Shown in pieces: positions 23,644-32,964 of a DNA stretch of 59,656 bases; position 1 is the stretch's first letter; the number at the start of each line of letters is the position of its first letter. Position numbers and translations under genes: made by a program. Below the pieces are notes generated by a model that did not search any database, was not told where the DNA came from, and saw only the letters and a list, made by a program, of their open reading frames with translations. This DNA comes from Hymenobacter persicinus (GTDB lineage: Bacteria > Bacteroidota > Bacteroidia > Cytophagales > Hymenobacteraceae): positions 1 through 59,656 of the forward strand of contig NZ_SEWE01000029.1 of NCBI RefSeq assembly GCF_004167665.1, written 5' to 3'.

Positions 23644-24561
23644 TTGGAGTTTGAGTTGAAAATTCTGGGCAGCGCCTCTGCCACGCCGTTTCTCAACCGT
23701 CACCACACGGCGCAGGTGCTCACGGTCGGGCCCCATTCTTACCTGATTGACTGCGGCGAGGGCACCCAGCGCCGGCTGCTCGAGCACAAGGTGCGCCACC
23801 AGCGCCTCAACACCATCTTCATCTCCCACCTGCACGGCGACCATTTCTTCGGCCTGTTTGGGCTGCTGAGCACCATGCACCTGCAGGGCCGTACCGAGCC
23901 CGTGCTGCTGTTTGGCCCCGCCGGCCTCGACGAGATTCTGACCACGCAGTTTCGCGTCTCGCACACTCAGCTCTCGTTTCCGCTCGAATTCACGGCCGTC
24001 GATACCGAGCAGCACGCGCTGGTGTACGAAGACCGCTACGTGACGGTGCACTCGCTGCCCATGCGCCACCGCATTCCGTGCTGCGGCTACCTGTTTCGGG
24101 AAAAGCCAAAGCGCCGCCACCTCGACAAGACCCGCCTGCCCGCCGGCCTCAGCCCCGCCCAGCTCCACCAGCTGGCCCAGGGCGAAGACGTGCGCGACGA
24201 GGCCGGCCAGGTGCAGGTGCGCCACCTCGACGTGAGCACGGCTGCCAGCCACTCGCGCAGCTACGCCTTCTGCTCCGACACGCTCTACACCGAAAGCCTG
24301 GCCGCGCTGGTTCACGGCACCGACCTGCTCTACCACGAGGCTACGTTCCTGGACGAGATGCGCGAGCGGGCTCAGGTCACCCACCACTCCACGGCCCGGC
24401 AGGCGGGACAGTTTGCCGGCCTGGCCGAAGCCAAGCGCCTGCTCATCGGCCACTTCTCGTCCCGCTACCGCGACCTGACCCCGCTGTTGGAAGAAGCCCG
24501 GGCCGTGTTTGAGCCCGTGGAGCTGGCCGTGGAAGGATCCGTGTTCAATGTGGCGGAGTAA
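23644..24561 (+). CDS. rnz: Ribonuclease Z (tRNA 3' endonuclease)
   Basis: This 305-residue metallo-beta-lactamase fold nuclease matures tRNA 3' ends. The zinc motif SHLHGDHFFGL (His62, His64, Asp66, His67) follows LIDCGEGTQRRLLEHKVRHQRLNTIFI. The later FCSDTLYTESL, HEATFLDE and HHSTARQAGQFAGLA with LLIGHFSSRY supply the remaining ligands and the C-terminal signature. Family members begin with [MFS]xFELKILGS, so the best start is the TTG at 23644 (MEFELKILGS); a TTG at 23656 is the alternative. The ATG at 23560 would add a non-family leader and lies in a terminator. Length matches the short form (about 305). Confidence 0.92.
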   Translation: MEFELKILGSASATPFLNRHHTAQVLTVGPHSYLIDCGEGTQRRLLEHKVRHQRLNTIFISHLHGDHFFGLFGLLSTMHLQGRTEPVLLFGPAGLDEILTTQFRVSHTQLSFPLEFTAVDTEQHALVYEDRYVTVHSLPMRHRIPCCGYLFREKPKRRHLDKTRLPAGLSPAQLHQLAQGEDVRDEAGQVQVRHLDVSTAASHSRSYAFCSDTLYTESLAALVHGTDLLYHEATFLDEMRERAQVTHHSTARQAGQFAGLAEAKRLLIGHFSSRYRDLTPLLEEARAVFEPVELAVEGSVFNVAE

Positions 24562-24593
24562 GCTCAGAAATTCAGAACCTAAAGATGAGAGCC

Positions 24594-24624
24594 CAAAACG
24601 TAGAAATGTTCCGACGTTTTTTTT
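24594..24624 (+). terminator. Short terminator after rnz
   Basis: AAAACGT (24595-24601) pairs with ACGTTTT (24614-24620), followed by more T. The flanks AGAACC/GGTTCT (about 24575 and 24636) can extend it into a larger foldback. Confidence 0.6.
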
Positions 24625-24662
24625 CTAAGCTCCAGGTTCTAAGCTCTCCTATCTAAGCGCTC

Positions 24663-25409
24663 TTGAAAACCTACGACCACAAGAAAACCCAGCTCTACCT
24701 CGTTCTGAGCGGTATTTTCATCGTCAATGCCCTGCTGGCCGAGATTATCGGGGTGAAGATTTTCTCCCTGGCCCCGCTCATCGGGCGGCCCGACAACCTG
24801 ACGGCCGGCGTGCTGATCTGGCCCGTGGTATTTGTGACTACCGACATCATCAACGAGTACTTCGGCAAAGCCGGCGTGCTGCGGGTGAGCTACCTGACGG
24901 CGGCCCTGATTCTGTTCGCCTTTTTGGTCATCTACGCCACCACCAAGCTGCCCCCGGCCGCCTTTTGGCTCGACGTGAACAGCAAAGACCCGCAGGGTCG
25001 GCCTATCAACATCGACTTTGCCTACCAGATGATTTTCCGGCAGGGCCTGGGCATCATTGCCGGCTCACTCACGGCCTTCGCCATCGGGCAGGTACTCGAC
25101 GCCACCGTGTTTCAGCTGCTGCGCCGGGCCACCCGGGGCCGCTACGTCTGGCTGCGGGCCACCGGCTCCACGCTCATCTCCCAGCTCGTCGACAGCTTTG
25201 TGGTGCTCTACGTGGCCTTTTACCTGTTTGGCAACTGGAGCTTCGCGCAGGTGCTGGACGTGGCCAACACCAATTACTGGTATAAATTTGCGGCGGCCAT
25301 CCTGCTCACGCCGGTCCTGTATCTGGCTCACTTCCTCATCGACCGGTACCTGGGTCCGGCCGAAACCACCGAGCTGCAGCAGGAAGCCGTAGCCGATATA
25401 AGTGTATGA
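24663..25409 (+). CDS. Queuosine precursor transporter (YhhQ/VUT family)
   Basis: This 248-residue inner-membrane protein has about six helices and belongs to the DUF165 (YhhQ) family, which imports queuine/preQ precursors for tRNA modification. Family marks are NALLAEIIGVKIF, the WPVVFVTTDIINEYFGKAGVLRVSYL stretch, IAGSLTAFAIGQVLDATVFQLL, and STLISQLVDSFVVLYVAFYLFG. It begins at a TTG (24663); no ATG is available before the conserved region. It overlaps the next gene by 4 bases (ATGA). I see no preQ1 riboswitch in the 100 bases upstream. A tRNA-maturation gene (rnz) lies next to it, but a terminator intervenes. Confidence 0.9.
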   Translation: MKTYDHKKTQLYLVLSGIFIVNALLAEIIGVKIFSLAPLIGRPDNLTAGVLIWPVVFVTTDIINEYFGKAGVLRVSYLTAALILFAFLVIYATTKLPPAAFWLDVNSKDPQGRPINIDFAYQMIFRQGLGIIAGSLTAFAIGQVLDATVFQLLRRATRGRYVWLRATGSTLISQLVDSFVVLYVAFYLFGNWSFAQVLDVANTNYWYKFAAAILLTPVLYLAHFLIDRYLGPAETTELQQEAVADISV

Positions 25410-26029
25410 TTTCAACAAAGTCAGTTTCCAGACTAGCGTTAGGCACCTTCTTGTGTTTTGGTATAGCAGTGACTAAGCCTGGGTACGCGCAGGGCCTGGT
25501 CAGCAGATACGCCATCGACTTCCTCCGCGGCCCGGGCACCTACCTGTTAGCCGACGGTACTGCCGGGCAAGGAAACCTGCAATTCAAAACCCGTGGGGAA
25601 TCGGTGCTGTACGTGAATAAAAAACAGAAATTCTCCGCCTCACAGGTCCGTTCATTCACCATCAACGGCCATACACTGGTACCCCAGGGCATTTTCGACT
25701 TTGAATTTGGCCTGCATTCCTACCACGCCGACAACGCCTTTATCGAGTATGCCGACACTACCGGTCCGCTGCAGTTGGCAGTGTACTACACGGCTGAGCC
25801 CACGGGCAATATGACCTCCTACTTCACAACCTTCCTGGTGAGGCCGCGCGGCACGCAGGCGTTTGAGACCGGACCCGACAACAACAATAAATGGCGCAAA
25901 GCGGAGCGGCAAAGAATGGCGCCTTTCTTTGCCCCCTGGCCCGAGTTGCAGCAGGCCGTGCTTAGCGGCACAGTCACTTTCGAAAATTTCCCTGACTACC
26001 TGCGCCGGGCCAACCAGCAAGGCCGGTAA
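25406..26029 (+). CDS. Secreted protein of unknown function
   Basis: This 207-residue protein has a signal peptide (ALGTFLCFGIAVTKPGYAQ, cleavage near residue 29). The mature part is beta-rich, with GPGTYLLADGTAGQGNLQFKTRGESVLYVNKKQKFSASQVRSFTI resembling a one-domain 'metal-like jelly' of alternating strands, and a helical end (WPELQQAVLSGTV). I do not recognise the family. It overlaps the transporter gene by 4 bases, so translation is coupled, but a functional link to queuosine is not implied. The base composition is a little less GC-rich than its neighbours. Confidence 0.7.
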   Translation: MISTKSVSRLALGTFLCFGIAVTKPGYAQGLVSRYAIDFLRGPGTYLLADGTAGQGNLQFKTRGESVLYVNKKQKFSASQVRSFTINGHTLVPQGIFDFEFGLHSYHADNAFIEYADTTGPLQLAVYYTAEPTGNMTSYFTTFLVRPRGTQAFETGPDNNNKWRKAERQRMAPFFAPWPELQQAVLSGTVTFENFPDYLRRANQQGR

Positions 26030-26047
26030 ATCTTTCAAAACTCTCCC

Positions 26048-27025
26048 ATGTCCCGCATCCTGACCGGCATTCAGAGCACTGGCCGCCCCCACCTGGGCAA
26101 CCTGCTCGGCGCCATTCTGCCCGCCATTGAGCTGTCGAAAAGCTCGGCCAACGACTCGCTCTACTTCATTGCCGACCTGCACTCCCTGACCACCGTGCGC
26201 GACGCGGCCCTGCTGCGCCAAAACACCTACGCGGTGGCCGCCGCCTGGCTGGCCTGCGGCTTCGACACGGACAAAAACCTGTTCTACCGCCAGTCCGACG
26301 TGCCGCAGGTGACCGAGCTGACCTGGTATTTGTCGTGCTTCACGCCCTACCCGATGCTGGCCAACGCCCACTCGTTCAAGGACAAGTCGGACCGGCTGTC
26401 CGACGTGAATGCGGGGTTGTTTACCTACCCCGTGCTCATGGCGGCCGACATTCTGCTCTACGACGCCGAGATTGTGCCCGTGGGCAAGGACCAGATTCAG
26501 CACCTCGAAATTGCCCGCGACATTGCCTCGGCCTTCAATAACCGCTACGGGGAAACCTTCGTGCTGCCCAAGGCCCGCGCCGACGAGCAACTGATGACCA
26601 TTCCCGGCACCGACGGGGCCAAGATGAGCAAGAGCTACGGCAACATCATCGACATCTTCCTGCCCGAGAAAGAGCTGCTCAAAACCATCAAAACCATCAT
26701 TTCGGACAGCACCCCGCTCGAAGCGCCCAAGAATCCGGACGCGGACGTGACCTATAAGCTGTATTCGCTGCTGGCCTCGCCGGCCGAAACCGAAGCCATG
26801 CGCCAGAACTACCTGGCCGGGGGCTACGGCTACGGCCACGCCAAAAAAGAGCTCTACGAGCTGATTCTGCGCCGCTTCGCCACCGAGCGGGAGCAGTTCA
26901 ACTTCTACATGAACAACCTGCCCGAACTCGACGCCAAACTCGCCGAGGGCGCCCGCAAAGCCCAGGCCTACGGCTCGGCAGTACTCAACAAGGTGCGGGA
27001 AAAAGTAGGCTACGCCGCGCGGTAG
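26048..27025 (+). CDS. trpS: Tryptophanyl-tRNA synthetase
   Basis: This 325-residue class I synthetase charges tRNA-Trp. The HIGH-like motif is HLGN (15-18), within QSTGRPHLGNLLGA. KMSKS is at 192-196, within GTDGAKMSKSYGN. Other marks are FIADLHSLT, DILLYDAEIVPVGKDQIQHLEIARD and a helical anticodon-binding end. The length (325) is normal for bacterial TrpRS. It starts 18 bases after the upstream unknown gene. Its stop codon is one base before a nested palindrome (27027-27294). Confidence 0.96.
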   Translation: MSRILTGIQSTGRPHLGNLLGAILPAIELSKSSANDSLYFIADLHSLTTVRDAALLRQNTYAVAAAWLACGFDTDKNLFYRQSDVPQVTELTWYLSCFTPYPMLANAHSFKDKSDRLSDVNAGLFTYPVLMAADILLYDAEIVPVGKDQIQHLEIARDIASAFNNRYGETFVLPKARADEQLMTIPGTDGAKMSKSYGNIIDIFLPEKELLKTIKTIISDSTPLEAPKNPDADVTYKLYSLLASPAETEAMRQNYLAGGYGYGHAKKELYELILRRFATEREQFNFYMNNLPELDAKLAEGARKAQAYGSAVLNKVREKVGYAAR

Positions 27026-27026
27026 C

Positions 27027-27294
27027 GGTGAGATGGTGAACTGGTGAGCTGGTGAGTTTTCGTGCTGTCGGACCTGTCATTGCGAGGCGTAGCCGAAGCA
27101 AGCCGTCCTCTGACATGTAAACAGCTCCTTTCCAGCAGAAAGCCCCGACGTTGGCATACGTCGGGGCTTTCTGTATCATCGGTATCATGAGGCTTGGCTC
27201 GTTGCTCAGGACGGCTTGCTTCGGCTACGCCTCGCAATGACAGGCAAATCAAAAGCGCCGCTGAAACGTCAACTCACCAGTTCACCATCTCACC
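27027..27294. repeat. Three-layer nested palindromic repeat
   Basis: The outer arms are 22 bp and exact (27027-27048 with 27273-27294, GGTGAGATGGTGAACTGG... and its complement). The middle arms are 37 bp and exact (27073-27109 with 27208-27244, beginning CCTGTCATTGCGAGGCG). The inner 15-bp terminator is at 27137-27172. The element fills the gap between the convergent trpS and the next gene, starting one base after the trpS stop and touching the neighbour's stop codon. It is related to the degenerate element at 16678-16870. Confidence 0.8.
27137..27172. terminator. Bidirectional terminator at the heart of the nested repeat
   Basis: AGAAAGCCCCGACGT and ACGTCGGGGCTTTCT are exact complements with a 6-base loop (TGGCAT). 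The stem can serve both trpS and the opposing gene. Confidence 0.75.
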
Positions 27295-28148
27295 TAATAC
27301 ACCAGCCCGTCGATGCTGGGTTGAGGCTTTTGCTCGCTGGAGAAGCTGAAGCCAACCTTGCTGCCCCGGCTTACCTGCTGGTTTTCGAGCTTCTGCTTGA
27401 CCGTGATTTTCTGGATGTCCTGCATGGGTGGGGCAATCAGGTCGTTGTTGACGGCCGCAATCATGGCACTTTCCACGAACAGCCGCAGCATATCGGGCGT
27501 CAGGAAGTTGTCGGCCATGTCGTTGTCGGGCAGCTCGAGCTGCTGCACGCCTTCGAGGAAGTAGTGGTTTTCGATGTTGATCAGCAGGCGGCCCACCAGG
27601 TAGCCCGGGTCGTTCAGGCGCTGGTACTTGATGGAGTCGGCCATGAAGTTGTAGGCCATGATGTGCCCGAAAAACCGCCGCCGGAAGTCCTGCTCCACGT
27701 ACTTGGACGGCATGGGACCGTAGTCGTCGGGGAAGGTGACGATGTTGGAGTGCATCACAAACACGAGCAGGTCGCCGGAAAACTTGATGTGAAACTCCAT
27801 GTCGCTCACCGGGCGGTACTCCACCAGCACGCTGCTGTCGACGGGGCTCAGCTTGCGGCTCAGCTCTACCACCAGCTCCTGCGACACCTTGCGCAGCAAG
27901 TCGAAGGCGGCGCCGGTGTTGCGGAAGATGGCCTGCTTGGCAATGGACTTCTGCTTGAGACCCTCGAAAATCTGGTCGAGCCGGTCGGCCGGGGCTTCCA
28001 CCGGGGAGCCGGGCGCGGCGGTGGGCGCCTGGTTGGTGGCCATAGCCCCAGAGTGGGATTCGAGCGCCGGCACAACTTCGGGCAATGGCGTAGGCTCCGC
28101 GTCGGAAGCCGGGGGAATCAGGTTGGTGGGCGACTTGGTAGAGGGCAT
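27294..28148 (-). CDS. Conserved-type hypothetical protein, soluble
   Basis: This 284-residue protein has no signal or membrane segment. After a Pro/Thr/Ser-rich linker (about 1-50) comes a well-folded region: DRLDQIFEGLKQKSIAKQAIFRNTGAAFDLLRKVSQELVVELSRKL, VLVEYRPVSDMEFHIKFSGDLLVFVMHSNIVTFP, and YVEQDFRRRFFGHIMAYNFMADSIKYQRLNDPGYLVGRLLINIENHYFLEG. The mix of a helical domain with a beta sheet and the conserved feel of these blocks suggests a Bacteroidota-specific cytosolic protein, but I cannot name it. ATG 28148 is the start that places the linker first; the GTG-like upstream extension is not supported. Confidence 0.7.
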   Translation of the reverse strand: MPSTKSPTNLIPPASDAEPTPLPEVVPALESHSGAMATNQAPTAAPGSPVEAPADRLDQIFEGLKQKSIAKQAIFRNTGAAFDLLRKVSQELVVELSRKLSPVDSSVLVEYRPVSDMEFHIKFSGDLLVFVMHSNIVTFPDDYGPMPSKYVEQDFRRRFFGHIMAYNFMADSIKYQRLNDPGYLVGRLLINIENHYFLEGVQQLELPDNDMADNFLTPDMLRLFVESAMIAAVNNDLIAPPMQDIQKITVKQKLENQQVSRGSKVGFSFSSEQKPQPSIDGLVY

Positions 28149-28309
28149 GGAAAGGAGCAACAGGTGGAGAAAAGGCCGGGCAACTCGGGCGGCCCGGGCC
28201 ATTCAGGGCCACAGATGGCCTTGGCAAGTACGAAATATAGCGGCTCTGGGGTTCTGGCAAGCAGGGCACCGCTGGCCTAAAACCGGTCCAACAGCCGCTG
28301 CCCAGCAGG

Positions 28310-28350
28310 GGGGTATAAGTTTTCGAGGGGGTCCAAAACTTATACCCCCT
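28310..28350. repeat. Hairpin repeat copy 1
   Basis: GGGGGTATAAGTTTT (28309-28323) and AAAACTTATACCCCC (28335-28349) are exact complements with an 11-base loop containing GAGGGGG. A second copy lies 17 bases further on. Confidence 0.8.
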
Positions 28351-28367
28351 ACTCCTGGCTCACTGCA

Positions 28368-28408
28368 GGGGTATAAGTTTTTGAGGGGGTCTAAAAGTTA
28401 TACCCCCT
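28368..28408. repeat. Hairpin repeat copy 2
   Basis: This 41-base copy differs from copy 1 at three positions (two C to T and one C to G). The last change leaves one mismatch in the stem. The GAGGGGGTC loop is kept. Confidence 0.8.
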
Positions 28409-28475
28409 CCGCTCGGCCAGGGCCAGCCGCTAGACCCAGCCAGATAAAACTACCGCCCTGCGACCCAGGAGCCGG

Positions 28476-29609
28476 CTATTCCACCGGTAGCGGCCCCAGC
28501 CGCGGCGGAGCGGGCAGGGCCGCCGCTACCGGCCACTGCGGGCTGCGAAAGGCCACGGTCCGCAGCCCGGGGTGGGCAAACCCGGCGGCGGGCGGCAGCA
28601 GCATAGCCTGGGCCGACTCGTGGCTGAGCGCCTCCCCTACCGTGCGCACGGCCCCGGCCGGCACGGCGCGCCGTTCGAGCTCAGCCAGCAGCTCCGCCCC
28701 GGGCAGCTCCCCGATGCGGCCGTGCAACAACGCTTCCAGCGCGGCCCGGTGCGCTACCCGGGCTTCGTTGGTAGCAAACCGCGCCTCCGCAGCCCACGCC
28801 GCCCGCCCCAGGGCCTCGCAGAGCTGCCGAAACTGCCGGTCGGCGCCCACGGCCAAGATCAGCTGAATTCCGTCGGCGGCCCGGTACACGGTGCCGTAGG
28901 GCACGATGCTGGGGTGACCCGAGCCCAGGGGCTGGGGGTCGCGGCCCGTCACGAGCCAGGTGGCCGCCTGGTTGGCCAGCGAGGCCAGGGCGCTGTCGAG
29001 CAACGACACCTGCACCAGGGCGCCCTGCCCGGAGCAGGCCCGGCGGTAGAGGGCCGTGAGCAGGCCTTCTTTTAGCTGGTGGGCCGCCAGCAGGTCAATC
29101 AGCGCCACCGGCATTTTCTGGGGCGCCTGCCCGGGCAGGCCGTTCAGGTGCATAAAGCCGGTTTCGGCCTGGAGCACGGCATCGTAGCCGGCCCGCTTGG
29201 CGGCGGGGCCGTAGCCGGTGAGGTGGCCGTAGATCAGCTCGGGGTTCAGCTGCCGGAGCGCGGCGTAGTCGACGCCCAGCTTTTCCGCGTCGCCGGGCTT
29301 GTAGCTGGCCAGCACAATGTCGGCGCGGGCGGCCAGGCGGTGCACGGCGGCCAGGCCGGCGGGCGTGGTCAGGTCCAGCACCACCGACTCTTTGCCCCAG
29401 TTGGCGCAGCTGAAGTAGGCCGACACGTCGGTGTCGGGGGCTTCGGCGGCGGTTTTCCAGGTGCGGGTCACGTCGCCGGCCGGGGGCTCCACCTTCACCA
29501 CGGTGGCACCCAGCTCGGCGAAGAACTGGCCCACCTGGGGCCCGGCCAGCACGCCGGCCAGCTCCAGAATCAGAATATCGGCAAAAGGCAGGGCGGCGGC
29601 AGCATTCAT
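28476..29609 (-). CDS. CaiB/BaiF family CoA-transferase
   Basis: This 377-residue family III CoA-transferase moves CoA between carboxylic acids. Family marks are ILELAGVLAGPQVGQFFAELGATVVKVEPPAGD at the start, NRGK-like VVLDLTTPAGLAAVHRLAARADIVLASYKPGDAEKLGVDY, YGHLTGYGP and the Asp in ALIDLLAAHQ that forms the acyl-anhydride. Length is normal for CaiB/Frc (about 380-420). ATG 29609 starts a typical N-terminus; the upstream part is Arg-rich leader. The substrate cannot be told. It sits alone, with a divergent helicase gene upstream. Confidence 0.9.
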   Translation of the reverse strand: MNAAAALPFADILILELAGVLAGPQVGQFFAELGATVVKVEPPAGDVTRTWKTAAEAPDTDVSAYFSCANWGKESVVLDLTTPAGLAAVHRLAARADIVLASYKPGDAEKLGVDYAALRQLNPELIYGHLTGYGPAAKRAGYDAVLQAETGFMHLNGLPGQAPQKMPVALIDLLAAHQLKEGLLTALYRRACSGQGALVQVSLLDSALASLANQAATWLVTGRDPQPLGSGHPSIVPYGTVYRAADGIQLILAVGADRQFRQLCEALGRAAWAAEARFATNEARVAHRAALEALLHGRIGELPGAELLAELERRAVPAGAVRTVGEALSHESAQAMLLPPAAGFAHPGLRTVAFRSPQWPVAAALPAPPRLGPLPVE

Positions 29610-29766
29610 GCGGGCAAAGAAACGACGGAACGGCCGATACCCGCTGCGGCCCGCCCGGCCTGCCGAAACCATACCGGGCCGTTTTCCCTTATATTTACGT
29701 CAAATCAAGCGGTTTGCTGACCGGAAAACAGGGTCAGCGCATACTTTCACTTCATTTCGCTGAACC

Positions 29767-31407
<1,641 letters not shown>

Positions 31408-31412
31408 CAACT

Positions 31413-31458
31413 AAACGCAAAACGCCCCGCTAGGAAAGTAGCGGGGCGTTTTGCGTTT
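31413..31458. terminator. Bidirectional terminator
   Basis: AAACGCAAAACGCCCCGCT (31413-31431) and AGCGGGGCGTTTTGCGTTT (31440-31458) are exact 19-bp complements with T-rich flanks. It separates the helicase and SDR genes, which converge here. Confidence 0.88.
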
Positions 31459-31488
31459 AACCGAGCGGCAATAAGTCCGAGTAAGAAG

Positions 31489-32307
31489 CTAGGCCAGCCC
31501 GAAGTTTTGCCGGATCAGGTTCATAAAGTCCTGCTCCGGCAGCTCGGCTTTGGTTTTTAGCAGGGCCTGCGCGTCGGGGCCGGCAATGTAGCGGAGCTGG
31601 GGCGTGCCGTCGGTGGCGGCGGCGTAGATGACTTCGGCAATCTCGGCGGCGGTGGAATGGTTGCCGCTGCGGCTGCGGAAGGCCTCCAGTACGCTGCGCA
31701 CCTGCCCGGCGTAGGAGTTAGCGGCATCGGCGGGGTCGAGGGTCATTTGCAGGGAGCGGGTGGCGAAGTCGGTGGCCACGCCGCCGGGAGCCACCACCTT
31801 GACCTGAATGCCGAACGGCGCCAGCTCGTACCACAGCGACTCGGAAAAACCGTCGAGGCCGAACTTGGTGGCGTGGTAGAGCGAGTTCATGGGGAAGCCC
31901 GTGCGTCCGCCCACCGAGGTGATGTTGAGGATAACCCCGGACTTCTGCTCCCGCAGAAAGGGCAGCGCCGCCCGCGTCACGCTAAACACGCCGAACACGT
32001 TGGTGGCAAACTGCTGCTGAATCTGCTTGGTGGTCGCCGTTTCAAACGGCCCCACCAGCCCGTAGCCAGCATTGTTGACCACCACGTCGAGCGAGCCGAA
32101 ATCCTGGTGGGCCTGCTGCACCACGCGGTTCACGGCGGCCTCGTCGGTGACGTCGAGGGCGTAGGTGCGCACGGTGGGCAGGTCCTGGAAGTTTGCGTCG
32201 GCGGGGTGGCGCAGGGTGGCCGCCACGTTCCAGCCGTGCTGGGCAAACAGGCGCACGGCGGCCTCGCCGATGCCGGTGGAGGTGCCGGTGATGAAAACAG
32301 TCTTCAT
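31489..32307 (-). CDS. SDR family NAD(P)-dependent oxidoreductase
   Basis: This 272-residue classical short-chain dehydrogenase has the nucleotide loop TGTSTGIG (7-14), NNAG (78-81) and the triad Ser131-Tyr144-Lys148 (LYHATK). After strand 2 TLRHPADA suggests NADP(H) preference because of the Arg, which is inference. The C-terminal part AAEIAEVIYAAATDGTPQLRYIAGPDAQALL matches the SDR group often found as stand-alone oxidoreductases in Bacteroidota. Substrate unknown. It lies 51 bases downstream of the low-GC gene at 32358 on the same strand, so it may be co-transcribed with it. Confidence 0.88.
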   Translation of the reverse strand: MKTVFITGTSTGIGEAAVRLFAQHGWNVAATLRHPADANFQDLPTVRTYALDVTDEAAVNRVVQQAHQDFGSLDVVVNNAGYGLVGPFETATTKQIQQQFATNVFGVFSVTRAALPFLREQKSGVILNITSVGGRTGFPMNSLYHATKFGLDGFSESLWYELAPFGIQVKVVAPGGVATDFATRSLQMTLDPADAANSYAGQVRSVLEAFRSRSGNHSTAAEIAEVIYAAATDGTPQLRYIAGPDAQALLKTKAELPEQDFMNLIRQNFGLA

Positions 32308-32357
32308 GGCTGGAGGAGGTTAAGGAGTTTGCACATGCTGACGGATAATGGCCGGGT

Positions 32358-32933
32358 TTACTTTACCCGCTCGGCCAACAGTTCCCCGGCCGCCATTACC
32401 GCGTACCCGACCAGCTTTCTTTCCTCCACGATAGTTTTCAGCTGCTCGGTGGAATAGTTGCGAAACGTGTGCTTAAACTTCTCGATGTCCTGCCGCTGTA
32501 TTCGTTTGACCTGCTTTGAGTCGGGCTTCGCGGAAATAAGGTTCAGCAGCCATTCATTGACTCTGGCGCGGTTCAGCAGGTAGTATACCAGAGCGAATAA
32601 CAGCGCGAAAACTTGGAAGGAAATAGTTGATTCGTCATAGCCTAACCCTACGCTTACCAAGCTGGGCAGGTAGTTGGAAATTCCAATTATCCAGAGGGTT
32701 AACAACACCAGTACAGCGTACTTGAAATAGGGCCTTGCTTTCCAATAAGTGCTCAGCGCCATGCCCAGGACGGCAAATCCGATGTAGTGGTGATAGTTGA
32801 AGGCTTGCGCATACGCCTCCCCATCCACGTACACCGGAATATTGAGAATGGCGTAAATGGTATAGAGGCTCAAGGCTGCCAAAACCAGAAGCGGAACGAG
32901 GTTTGGCGTAATCTTGCTCTTCATTGTATCCAT
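32358..32933 (-). CDS. Membrane protein of unknown function with lower GC
   Basis: This protein of about 191 residues has four predicted helices (LVPLLVLAALSLYTIYAIL, IGFAVLGMALSTYW, YAVLVLLTLWIIGISNYL, FQVFALLFALVYYLL). A soluble C-terminal part ends YSTEQLKTIVEERKLVGYAVMAAGELLAERVK. That final pattern, short acidic-turn-helix-AAxELLxER, recalls a C-terminal helix repeated in many small Bacteroidota membrane proteins. The gene is visibly less GC-rich than both neighbours, especially in third positions, so horizontal transfer or a relaxed paralogue is possible. Start may be ATG 32933 or 32924. The next gene (menA) ends 31 bases upstream. Confidence 0.65.
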   Translation of the reverse strand: MDTMKSKITPNLVPLLVLAALSLYTIYAILNIPVYVDGEAYAQAFNYHHYIGFAVLGMALSTYWKARPYFKYAVLVLLTLWIIGISNYLPSLVSVGLGYDESTISFQVFALLFALVYYLLNRARVNEWLLNLISAKPDSKQVKRIQRQDIEKFKHTFRNYSTEQLKTIVEERKLVGYAVMAAGELLAERVK

Positions 32934-32964
32934 TAGGTCGGCCGCGTTTTGTGGTCCACCACGA

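Larger units (their letters stand above)
28149..28475. other. Intergenic region carrying a tandem hairpin repeat
   Basis: These 327 bases separate the unknown gene (28148, leftward) from the CoA-transferase stop (28476). Apart from the two 41-base hairpins I see only the presumed promoter side of the leftward gene (28150-28300), without a clear consensus. Confidence 0.5.

Noticed and set aside
24562..24662. preQ1 riboswitch before the queuosine transporter
   Set aside because: The stretch contains only a short terminator and no pseudoknot-like C-rich/A-rich preQ1 pattern that I can see.
27216..28280. Plus-strand frame of 354 codons through the nested repeat
   Set aside because: It begins inside a palindromic repeat and is antisense to the minus-strand gene at 27294.
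28310..28408. Two hairpins read as a short CRISPR array
   Set aside because: Only two copies 17 bases apart, self-complementary along their whole length, and no cas gene nearby.
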